Assembly (NCBI GenBank): GCA_014871385.1
Contig: CM026431.1
Span: 15,107,118-15,171,117, forward strand
Reading direction: 5' to 3'
DNA from: Ceratodon purpureus
Taxonomy: Eukaryota; Streptophyta; Bryopsida; Pseudoditrichales; Ditrichaceae
DNA length: 64,000 bases
In this document: piece after piece, positions 43,523 to 54,865 of the stretch
Layout of the letters: each line of letters starts with the position of its first letter
Position numbering within the stretch: position 1 is the stretch's first letter
The notes under the pieces: model-generated
What the model was told of the DNA's origin: nothing
What the model saw: the letters and a program-made list of their open reading frames with translations, nothing else
The model's database searches: none
Program-made: the position numbers and the translations under genes

Positions 43523-46253
43523 GTTCCTGCTGCGAAGGAGGTCAGTTTTAGCTGAATCAATATCGAATTGCAATGGGGGATTTTAATTAGCATATATGTA
43601 CAGTACCGTCTAATAGAATCGATGAAAACCATGTTGTCCATTACATGAATGTAGAAACAGAGAATGACGACACATTGAGGAAGCAGTAACTCATTATTTT
43701 GTTTTTGTACATTTCACAAGTGAAGTCAATGGGATTAAGTATGGATTGTTAAGGCAGAAAAGATGTTTGTATGAGCCTTACTATGTTGCCCCTCCGAGCG
43801 TGAAAATGATCTTAAGCGAATTTCAGTAGAAAATGGCAGTTTAAGGAGACTGGGTCGAGCAGAGGAAACTTACGCTGCGTTTATTAGGGGGGTATGGGAG
43901 TTCTCATTGAAACAAAGCTTCTCGTACTAACCCCTGAAAATAGGATTACTGACAGAATTCGGTTTTCGAGGAAGTTTCAAGTAGGTTACAAGTTCGTAGA
44001 CATATAACTCTGCACATATTACAACACGTTCATTGATTGATTTTGATAGAAAGACAACCGATGCTTTGATAAAATAGACTCTCTTTCGTTGAAAGTAAAT
44101 TGTAATGTAAAGAACCTGAGTACTGTCGTCTGAGTATAGATGTGCCATTTTCTCTCTCGGCTGACTTGTTGCTCGTCCAAAGAGATATGTACAGCGACCA
44201 TCTCTGTTTAACTGTGGCATACACCCTGTCATCTGTGTGCTGCACATAGAGAAGCATGTCACAGAACAAACGGGATACAGGAGAGCTCAAATAATATTTT
44301 GTAGAACAAATGTAGTTGTAGTACAGCTCAATCGTTAAATAAAATTTAGTCGCCACTTCTGTGGTCGCTGGCTAATTAAAAATATTTAGTCGGATGTAAG
44401 GCCGGTCTTTAGTATTATATACCATAACAGATGACCATCTGCTAAATTATCTCCATAGAGTGTAAGTCTGCACTCAGCATCTACAATAGCAATCTGACTG
44501 AAAATCGATTGAGAAATGTATGAAGATATCAGAAGACAATGCTCTTTCTACAATTACAACCTTCACTACCCGATGCCCTAAATACAAGCATGTAATAAAA
44601 TAGAGATGGTAGTTCAAACTTGAATTGGATTAATCTATCTTAACTTCTGCAAGGAGATCTGAGACGCCACTGTATAAACAACTGATTTAAATTACGATTT
44701 CATACTGTAATGTCAGTGAAATAAGGTTTAGGGGTGTGGTCGTTACCTCAAGTGCGGTGTTCCATGCTGCGTAGGAATCACCAACCTAGAATCAAAAGCA
44801 ATACAGGAGTCAAGAGTGGTACATGTTGAAGCTTAAAACATTCAGAACAAAATGACACGTACGTTGTCCTAGAACAAAACAAAAACGGTAATGGATATAA
44901 ATAATACTGTAGGGATTCTCTCAAGGTCTGTGGTCGCATAAGAAGCTTCTGCAAACATGGTGAATATTGTGTATGAAATGGATGTATTTCTCGTACATTT
45001 AATCTGCTTTCGAAAGATAGATTAACACTCCATTCGGATTGTTCAAGACTGTAACCATCACATGTCCTAGAGTGCATATATTTATGTCCGAGAATGCTAA
45101 GTCGTGTCTAGAACTTTGTAGGTTGCGTATTGACAAACTCGACCACCCTCTATATTAAATGGGATATAATTGCCGGAAAGTAATTAGTTCAAGAGAGTAT
45201 ACGGTTCTCACAGACATCGAGATTATAAAACAATGTCAGATCCTATGAACCACTGTACGTTTTCCCAATAAACATTACAGTTCAGAGGATGAGGGATATG
45301 ACCCCCCGCAAACTGAGAACAGCTCATTCGAGGACTCACAGTGTACTGTACGATATCGTTGACGAATTCACCGTATAATCCATACGATACAACACGTCAC
45401 TACAGTCCAACGTCACTAAGGAACAGCGAAGAGAGTAAGTATGGTACCTGATGGACATGGAGCAATTCCGATCAACAGCCACTTCTTCAGGTCAAGCAGT
45501 TCACACATTATTCTTTTCAGCACTGGCTACATAATGTTCTGTAATGTGTACTGCCCACATAGTAATGTCGGGGACCGTTTTCCAAGACGTAATATTCTCA
45601 ATACATCAGTGCAACAGAAACGAATGAACTGAATTTAGTACGACACTATCTAGTCGGTATCGTTCACACATTACATTCCCAAAGTAATAAACATTAAAGG
45701 AAAAAACGAGGTCAGCTGAAATAAAAATTCCTCATTCCGGGCGATTATTGACCGCTGAGCATAAAGCAAGGACACACCATAAGACAACACCTGTACTGAT
45801 TCCAGAACTTTATCTCGAACATACACAGTCTGATTGCGGAATCTCAAATAATCTACAGGTCGCCATAATATATGTCCAACAACATACATATATGCGCGGT
45901 CTTACTCGATACTATGATTTAATTATCTTCATGTATATTAACCGGAATGCAAAATAGTTGCCGATGTCATAGGCAATACAATGGGGCTCCTCTCCGACCT
46001 GAAACACGCTCTGTGTCCAAGTCAGGACTCCTGCAACATTCAGAAGGATGGTCAATGTATGTAGAGCAAACAACGTTCACGTGGACCGTGCTTCCTGGTC
46101 ATAATAATCCGATCTACAGCCACAGAGACAGAGTGAAGAATTCACGATGATTATGAAGTTTCTCTCGGAAGTGTTGGCTCCCTTATCAAGTGAAATACTT
46201 GTTCCAAGTAATGGAATATGGAATTAAAACATACCGCATTCAACGACTACCAT
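43523..46253. other. CACTA interior without a supportable gene
   Basis: Only short frames of ordinary composition are present. No repeat array or RNA gene was recognised. Confidence 0.4.
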
Positions 46254-49200
46254 TCAGGGTTCCACAAGCTTCAGAAAGCTCGTCTTCCAGACTATGGTCG
46301 TATCCTCATCAAAAGGTCCGTCTACGGCGTCTGACATCTTCTTAATTCCGTCTCGCTGGTGATTTTGGTGCAGGACTTCAACGTCCCTATACTGTCGGTA
46401 AACATGATCCAAAGTCACTTGCTGCATTCCCGGTTCCCAAGCGACATCTCCAACGTTAGGTATCCAAACTTTGCTCTTCAGAGACCTCCATGAAGGTCCG
46501 CTCTTACCAATGCCTATTGTTTCGTTAGGGAAGTCTGGGTGTAGTATCCAGACACTGCGCTTTGGTTTAAGCGGTTCACACTGCGACAGTGAAACACACA
46601 TGTTAGTGTAAAGTTTTTTTGACGAGAGTATGTATACATTCATATGATCGGTAATGCCCTTGAAGCAAGGTAATGTAACCTTATCGCTGCGTGGCTTGTT
46701 CTCGGAGGGCGGTGGGAAATTCAAGTAGCGTGATGGGCGGATACTTTTCCGTTTCATCCTCCCTTCCGCTCCTTCTGACGATTCCTTCTCAACCTTCACC
46801 GAAGAGACAGGTAATTTCTTCTTACCGGCGACGGTGGACTTCGGTTGTTTCAGTGTGGCTCGCGGCTTCTTGGGTGCTGTCTGAGACGGTCCAATGCCTG
46901 CGTAGGTCACGAATCCGGTATAGGACAATAACATATAATTGATCAGACTTTCCGTAGTGCAGTCATCGACGAATTCCCTGATACTTATCGATCTGAACAA
47001 AGCAGATGAAACACAGTGACAATAACTATTACGGAATGGAGAATTACCTGTCTGGACAGGACGTTTGCCAGACTTCGACAAAAGGGGATCATTGTAGGAG
47101 CCAAACGCCGCCTCCACCGAACTATACTGCCGTGCAGCGACAGCAGTATCATTGCGAACGGAATCAACAAGAACAGAAGGTGATGGCTCGCGTTCCAGTG
47201 GACTTTCATTCAGTATTTCACAATCTTTGACTGAACCATCCACCTCCGTGGAGTAGGGTCCCTGATTTGGACCTTCGGATAAAAATATATCATCTGCAGT
47301 ACAGAGGAGGAGTATAATAGTGAGTGTCATAGAAATTATGGAAGGATTAGGTCCGCATCGACATATCTTCGACTGCTTCTCGACATGGATTGTTATACAA
47401 AGAGAAGTGGAATTTCAAACTCACCAGACACCGGTTCTGGTATTGGACTGCGACTAATATCGCGAGAGTGGCCAGATGCAGAAGACGCTTTCCTGTTTTC
47501 TACCTGCGGATGTCGAGGTGTGTTGGGTCGTACACCTGTATTCGTTAAAGTGTCTTGCCGGACAATGTCGTCGCTGTGGACGGAAGGTGAATCGGCAATA
47601 GACCCGCGACTCTTTCCCTTCCCTGCTTCAACGAGGTTCGCGTGCAGTTGCAGTACGAGGTCCAGCTTCTTTTCCAGACGATCCACAGTGACAACCGTTG
47701 TATGCAGCTGCTTTTCCATTGACCCGACACTTGTCACAGTTGACTCCATTTTTTTCTCCATAGATCCTTTCCACTCGATAATGCCTGTCACCGAACTCTT
47801 CACAGCTGAGAGATCTTCGCCCATAGATCTCTGGAGTGACATGCTTGGTTGCCTTCTCTGAGGCGTGACTTCAGCATTTCCCGGTGTCAAATTTGCACTT
47901 GGTTGAGACGACTGCATCAATAACTGAAGTCAATTACTAATTTATAATTCAATACTATTCAAAACCTACTCTATTAGTATGTCCGTATACATTCCAGTAT
48001 AGAGTGCGAGCACAGTCAACTTAGGTAGATGAACAATGAGTTCCGGATACGCACCGGGGTCGACAGAGTCGTCTCATTAGATGCCGGAGTGCTTCCAATA
48101 CCGAACTGTCAAGGCACATAAAACACGGACTTAGTACAATAATATTTAATGTGTTACAGTTACGTGTGGTTTCAAAGTGGAATTACATGGGACTGACTAT
48201 ACATGTCCAAATAAAAAATGCAAACATACTCTTTGGAGATGCGACCAATTATGAAGATGCCAGATTACGAAACATTGTAACACGCTGTAATAATCAAGAT
48301 GCACATTTTCACCTCTTGCACTGGTTCAACTGCTCTGCTGTCTTCCATGGGTTCCTCCATGGACATGGAGTCAGTCGTAGGGTCACCGTTTCCCCATTTC
48401 AGGAAATCCGGATCGTCATCCTCCATCATCGGCTGAGAAAACAAATCCATTAATCGTTTATACCTCATCACAACCGTATACAATTCAGAACCTGTCATTC
48501 TTTCCTAGTGTACCGCATTTCTGTATGACGTAACTTCATAAATACCTCTCTGAACTATTACATATGTAATGCCCATGTCAGGAAATTCTATAGGACCCCA
48601 ACACTGGGTACTATAATCAGATTATTGCATTGCAGGATCCTATAAATTCTCACATCAAGGCTGATGACACTGCTCATTTTTTCTTAAAATCAGGTGCGGA
48701 GGAATGCAAAAAGAGAGTAAGAATCTCACTTCCCAGCTCCCTCCGCTATCGCTTGCTGTTTCTTGTTTGGTTAGATCCGCTGTTTTCCTCTGTTTTTTAG
48801 CGGCAATTCCAGCATCACGATGCCTTTTGGCTTCCTCCTCTGCCTCCGTCGTCACCCAGTATTTCACTAACCTAGGGAAACTTTTCGCAGGGCAATCCGG
48901 ATGCTTTTCCCCTCTGCCGGTGGCAATCCAGTGCTTATGGTAAACGTATCTCACGTTCTTCATGCAAGTCTCGATAAACCACAGAATATAGTCCTTTCGC
49001 AGTCCGTCGTCGAACTCAAACCGCCTGGCCAGATCCTCTTTCAGGTTGTTCACCATTTGCACGGGATGATCTTGGAACTTTATGACGTCAATATCGATAT
49101 ACATGCTTGCAGTGGCTTTTATGTATTTGTGGACGAACAGCCTACAAGACGGATCTATTTCACCATTTGAGTCGCTTGGAACCTTCATGGGCCAGACTTT

Positions 49201-51835
49201 GGAATTCTCTGTGAAAATTTTTTTAGCCAAGCGTTGCTGACGCTTTTGCGCGGTCTTCTTCTGCTCTGAATCGGGTGTCAATTGAATCGGAGGTTGGAGC
49301 ATTCCGTACTCCACTGGAGGAGCACACGCGCCACTGGAATTCTGATTAGCAGCCCACGGTGGACGCTCTCCATGAGCTGTGCTGTAACCTGATGGCGATC
49401 CACGCTCTGCCTGACCCCACATAGGCCACGGCATCCCATTCTGATACCAGTATGGCATACCCAGAGGTCCCATAGCCCCTCTCACAGCGTCCTCGTTGGT
49501 AGCAGCATTGCCAGAGTTTGATGACCCCCCATCTCCATTTGACTTCGAGGAGTCCATGGATGTCTTCTGCATTCCGGTGATACCAGCGGGGTTCATGAAC
49601 TGCATTCCTTGTTGAAACTGTGCCATCATTGACGGTGGGACATGGTGAGGGGGGAAACCACCGTACATGAATTGCAGAGGATTGCTTCCACGAGTCGGTG
49701 GGGTACCAGTGTCAGGGTAAGGCACGTTATTTCCCCATGGCGGCATGAAAAGAGGATTCGGTGTGTAGCCTTCGCTCTGAGTCGTCTCTCGTACAGATGC
49801 ACCCTACAAGCAACCACTGTAGTCTGAGTACATGTATGAAGTCCCGTTCACATTCAGCTGCAATTCAAGTGCGCACACGGCGTTCATTGTATTTACATTG
49901 GAAGTGGACATGGTCTGTATTTTGAGTATACAACAAAATTACCTGGTACTGCCGACGCTTAATTATTTATTGTGTTAGATATCGCACAGAATAGACTGTC
50001 AAAATATAAGACATACCTTAGGATGAACAGGCCTCAAAGCAGGTGCTGATGGATCCATGTCGAATGAGATGTGGGTGTTATTCTCCGGAAAATTGAATTG
50101 AATAGTAACCGGAAATCCTCCCGTGACCTGCAAAAGATGTATAAATGTGTCAGACATTGGAACAAGACATATTAGAACGCCACAACATGTCAATATTACA
50201 TGGCTCTCACGTATGATTCGGTACTACCTATGGAATTCGTTTACAAAGTTCAACTGCTTCGTGTACGCAGTGCATACTCCTCCAGCGATTCTCGGCATAC
50301 ATGGAATATGAACTACATATAAACGTGCATATGCCTCGCCTATGCACAGAATACAAACGGAAATCCTGAAAACAATTAAACCTTCACCGTATATGTCAGG
50401 GGATGTAGTTCTCTGCGAAAACTGTTCGACAGTGGACATGGGGAATGCGTAGTACTAACATGCCGGTAAGACATGAGTAAACTTGGTTCTAGGGTTTAGG
50501 AATGGCAGTGGTTTGAACAGAATGATTCGAGAAGAGAAGAGGTGGCCATCGCGACCGATCAAGTAACCGCAAAGGGACTACACCAATTACCCTCAAACGG
50601 ATTCAGTTGCGGATAACCAAAAGATCTCTGCTATTATGTCTAAACTGATTGTTCCGATTCTAATCATTCTAGAAAATTAAATGAGCCCAGTAGAAATGAA
50701 GGTCGTACATACAAATTCCTTCAGAACTGTGCGTGCAATTCCGGCCCTTCGAAATTGTCCCCCTTAATTAGGTCATGCACCATGGTTGGGCACGTAATGG
50801 ACAACTGTGACGATATGAACCCGTGGGTAGTGAGTTATTCACTGACGTCGATTCTTAGCATCAATGGACAGCGGACGAAGAAATACGTAATTAAGGTGAA
50901 GATGACGCCCAATGATATATGTGCAACGAAATCCCTAAAACCTTCTGAAGTTTAGATTTGAAATCCCCCGACGGATAATCTGAAAGTTGTGCAGCGGCGT
51001 ACCTGAGAGATTACTTGAGACGTCGTTGACGAGTTGTCTTCATTAGGGATGCAAATTGTGATGGTCTTCACAGACGTAGAGGCACAACGAGGGTTTTCAG
51101 ACACACCTGCACTCCATGGTTGTGTCGTACTACACGCCATATTCTCTCCAAAGTATAATATTCTCCTGCGCCGGCAACACACTAAACAAGACAGAGTACA
51201 GGATAAAATCTCTGCACCGCAATGCCAAAATTGGACAAACCAATAAAGAGCCGCCGTCTTCAGCAGAAGGAATAAGTGAAGACTTCAGTAGAGCAGAAAA
51301 TAACGTCAGATAGCTACAAAGGAATTGAGGCTGTTACGCAGTACATTCCAAATTCTGGCTACCACAATGCAACACGACGTACCAGGGCATATGTAAAAAG
51401 TACCCAACTACTGATGCGCTGGATGTCTCCGCCTAGGGCTTCTACTTGCCCGACGACGTTACCTCCCTACACATCTAGGGAAAGCAGAGTATGGTGAGCC
51501 CTACGGAGGCGAATATCGAAATTTTTTAGTTGCCACAGAAAACTATCCCTCGATATTTGTCAGGGTACACGGGATTTGTCCTCCAGCTCGAAATGGAGTT
51601 TGCGACATAAATGCGCCTCCAAACACTGCTGCATCGAATGTAATGCAGAAGATCCACAGCTAAAATAGACAAAGGGCGTCTCCAACACAACATGGTCACT
51701 CACCTCGTGCACGCCCAAAACATACACTCCTCTTAGCAGAGTGGCAGCGTACTGGGACTTCCGCTTCTGGGGTCGTTCTTTAGGCGACAGTTTTGGACAG
51801 TAAGCACTTCCCGCACTTCTGGGTATCGCTTCCAT
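46254..51835 (-). CDS. TnpA-like accessory protein of the CACTA element, 11 exons, 1009 aa
   Basis: Exons read on the minus strand: 51835-51704, 51659-51571, 51165-51003, 50127-50017, 49803-48730, 48432-48313, 48105-48055, 47923-47425, 47293-47048, 46897-46680, 46580-46254. All junctions are GT-AG, and phases agree throughout (3030 nt). The start MEAIPRSAGS is followed by a basic KERPQKRKSQ. Exon 5 has a Pro/Met/Gly-rich stretch, then residues about 350-505 (RLAKKIFTENSKVWPM, FPRLVKYWVTTEAEEEAKR) resembling the Transposase_24 (Ptta/En/Spm) family. A coiled coil follows (MEKKMESTVTSVGSMEKQL). Basic segments (KKPRATLK, GRMKRKSIRPSR) and a C-terminal domain (WILHPDFPNETIGIG, MQQVTLDHVYRQYRDVEVL) complete it. 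TnpA-type proteins bind subterminal repeats and assist TNP2; that role is inferred. An additional exon between 51003 and 50127 is possible. Confidence 0.65.
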
Positions 51836-51931
51836 TGTCTCTGTAGTCCTCTTCGATCCCTCTTGGCATTATAGGTTCCTCTGCACAATCACGCCGCGTT
51901 CCGTACACACACCAAGTACTTGCGTTGAATC
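51836..51931. promoter_or_regulatory. 96-bp head-to-head intergenic region, likely bidirectional promoter
   Basis: The start codons of the minus-strand TnpA-like gene (51835) and the plus-strand Cys-rich gene (51932) are only 96 bp apart. The stretch is pyrimidine- and C-rich on the plus strand (TCTTCGATCCCTCTTGGC) with no clear TATA box. If both starts are right, the two genes must share control elements, and the 5' leaders are very short or overlap. Confidence 0.5.
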
Positions 51932-52645
51932 ATGTACTCCCTCGGCTACGACAATGAATTCGGATTGAATTCGGGGATTCGAGATCGATTCGGTGGAGAA
52001 CCGAGGTGGATTGACACTGTGATCCGCGAGTACGAACTAGGTGTTCACGGACCTCTCCACAATTGTGAGGGATACTGCCTGTGCATCGCATGCTCGCGTA
52101 TCGCGTGGCTTCGAAACCCAATCTGTAACTGCCCGTATGGAAGACAGTGGAGACGCTCTTTCTCAGTTACTGACGCCATGAGACGCAAGTGGTATAGGTG
52201 TCGTTGTTCGCCAAAAACAGAGGACATGCCTACATCGTCGGATTGTCTCTGTTTGCTCCTTTACCCGACGCAGGAGTTTGTCATCACGCCTGCACGTACA
52301 ACGAGCCTGCCTTCAGAGATAGACGACAGCGAATACCAGGGAGGGTATTCGTCGGGTGAGATTAGCCCATCTAAAGTTGCAAGGCTACTGAGCATCGTAG
52401 CTAGAATGGAGCACGAGGCGAGGGTGACGAATGGTTTAGAGGCCGGTTATTCGGGTGACACTGAATTACTACATGAAGTGTCACAGACCGTTCCCCTCCC
52501 GGACTGCGTTTCCACGCAAAGGCCATATAGCAATACAACCAACTCCGGGAACGGGATGGAGGACTTGAACGACACAGCTTCCTCAAAAGTGACGACTACT
52601 AAGAGAAAGCACGATGAAGTAGGGGACGATAATAGTAGTGGATAG
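51932..52645 (+). CDS. 237-aa Cys-rich protein of unknown function carried by the CACTA element
   Basis: An uninterrupted frame starts MYSLGYDNEFGLNSGIRDRF and ends GDDNSSG. Residues 43-92 hold a dense Cys cluster (HNCEGYCLCIACSR, PICNCPYGR, WYRCRCSPK) that could bind zinc. A second half rich in Ser, Thr and acidic residues follows, with SEIDDSEYQGGYSSGEISPS, a short helical LLSIVARMEHEARV and a terminal basic TTKRKHDE that could act in nuclear entry. No intron is needed. It is transcribed away from the TnpA-like gene and toward the transposase gene. A DNA- or protein-binding regulator of the element is a reasonable guess, but I recognise no family. Confidence 0.6.
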   Translation: MYSLGYDNEFGLNSGIRDRFGGEPRWIDTVIREYELGVHGPLHNCEGYCLCIACSRIAWLRNPICNCPYGRQWRRSFSVTDAMRRKWYRCRCSPKTEDMPTSSDCLCLLLYPTQEFVITPARTTSLPSEIDDSEYQGGYSSGEISPSKVARLLSIVARMEHEARVTNGLEAGYSGDTELLHEVSQTVPLPDCVSTQRPYSNTTNSGNGMEDLNDTASSKVTTTKRKHDEVGDDNSSG

Positions 52646-54865
52646 TTGGGGACTTAGGTCCTCCCCTCTGCAGACAAAGTCGCAGTTCACGTTATCGAAT
52701 TCCTTTAGTGTCTTCAGATCGTCTGTGTCCATGGCTCCAGTCTGGACAGTACCTTCTCGTCTGTGGGGAAACGGTTTAGAGCTGCGTACTGTACGATAGC
52801 GGATTATCGGTACATCCTGCATTACGTAGGTGGGGAAACAGGGCAACAGAGACGATGTACACAGATTCAGGGTTGTGGGTTTCGATCGTGAAGGCTTCGT
52901 TTTTTCATCGAGAAACTACGTGTACTTGGAGGAATAGTAACTGGGTTTCCCCAGAATCTGGGCTTTCTTGAATACAAGTCCTCTGTACAAATGCTTTGAC
53001 AATAAAGTGTCAATTTCATGGTACATGTATTGATTCGCCTCGGACGCTTCGATTGTTGTTTCCTGTTCGCAACAGCACATAGCATCAGAAGGGTATGTTT
53101 TGATTTATTCTTAGAATAGGCGCGGTTGTCTGGCGTGATTTAGGTTAAACGCGCATGCTCGACAGGCGTTACGTGATGGATTTCAATTAGTGGGTCTATA
53201 AATCTCCAATGCAGCATCTTCAGAAAATGTATTCTATACATTCGGAGAAGAACGTCAACGCCGCAGTGTACCACTATCTCCCCAAGATTTGAGTACGCAC
53301 CTCCGAGTCGTTATGTAGTGTCGAAGACGCGAGCTTCTGCTCTCGACAGGAAGAAATATCGTTCACTATTTAGAACACTCCCTTGAATAGGTTCTGGAGA
53401 ACTCTGATAACACCTACTGTCGAGGAATTGCTCAGTTACTGTTTTGTGCTCCAGAATTGCGTGGACGATGCAGGACTTCTGCCGATATCTTGTCTACTAC
53501 TATGTTTCAAACGTCTACGTAGAGTCCTCCTTGATGCTGTAAATATCGTTTACTTTGTGGGACGTTGTGGTGGTTCTTATTATTGTCACACACGTATAAC
53601 GAATTCCAGTTGATACTTCCGTGTTCACTAAGTGGTTGCCGTTTTGACAGAGAGGCATGGAAATCCAATGTTCAATTCGTATCTCCAGGTGTGGGGGTCC
53701 CGGGCGAGCCTGAAATGGACTTGCGGTATGTATAGTAGAAGCCCATGCGCCGGAATCTTATCATTCAGTGGACGATGACGCTTCCCTGCAATTTGAACGG
53801 AAAGGCTTCTAAGGGTCCAGGTATGTTAAACGCAATCATTTTCCTTATTTTACCTGCCTGTATCACTGGCGAAATTTTTTATAGAATTCATGCTATCTGC
53901 ACGGGCTTGAACATGCATTAGATCTGCATTGCACCGACGCTTTGAATAAAACAGCTGAGATGCTTTCCTCCTATTCACTGTTTCTTTGTATGTGCGTGTA
54001 GAGATTGTTTGAATTGACCGGGGTCAGACCTTGCTATACAGCCGGAGTACTCTTTGAGCGATTTATATCAGAAGGTATGAAACTAGGTTTCAAGTTCTGG
54101 AATAGCCATCTTTCGCCAACCTCGAGGATGGAAGCTTTTCAGAAAAGCAGTTGGCCCAGTCAGCCACTGATGGTGAGGCTGCTTTCATTCACTTGAGCAA
54201 CTCATAAACTTGCACGGTGTTCTGCACTGCATAATCCACTTCTCATCACTTTGTCATTTCAACTGATGGGGACCGTGTGTTGTTCTGGACCGAAATAGGA
54301 CAATCTACAGATGCTACTGGTATCGAAAGAGCTCGCGTTTTGGATGATTTGTTTGCATACGGTTTCCCGGTTCCTGTGAAAGCCACCAACGGAAGTCCAG
54401 AATTTGACATCTCGCCTACGAAACCACAGGTACCTGTCGGACCCGTCCTAGTGTCGGAACTTTCAAGTTTATCCAATGCATATTGAAATCACATTACCTG
54501 TGGACACAGCTTAAGTTCAGGACACGAACGTCCTCTGTTCTTCATCCTTGGAGACATATATATGAACGTTCTCTGCTCTTCACCCCTGGCGACATATATA
54601 TACATATGGAAAGGGTTCGAGGAAATTCTGTACAGCAAAAACTTATTCTATGACTACTGTATGATGACCTTTCCTAAACTATTGTTCTGTACAAGGTAGG
54701 AACAACGGCATTCTGCCAGACCTTTTGGAGGTGGAATCCCAGTGGGATAGGGGAATGCTTAAATTTTATTCAAAAACCGCACCAACAGATGAGGAGCCCG
54801 TAGAGAAACTGCATCTTCGGTAAAACAGTCGTCTCATCCATCGACATAAAATCTGCATACAGGTA
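52646..54865 (+). other. Possible unassigned exons upstream of the transposase gene
   Basis: Exon-like frames occur at 53720-53820 (after TATAGTAG, before GTATGTT), at 54002-54180 after GTGCGTGTAG (RLFELTGVRPCYTAGVLFER) and at 54250-54486 (VLFWTEIGQSTDATGIERAR, then DDLFAYGFPVPVKATNGSPE). The last ends in its own stop. I could not find a splice plan that joins them in frame. A minus-strand frame at 52846-52583 also looks protein-like. They may be a further small gene or remnants. Confidence 0.3.

Noticed and set aside
52583-52846. A minus-strand protein gene overlapping the end of the Cys-rich gene
   Set aside because: Open but short, without supporting splice sites or recognisable motifs, and it overlaps the better-supported gene.
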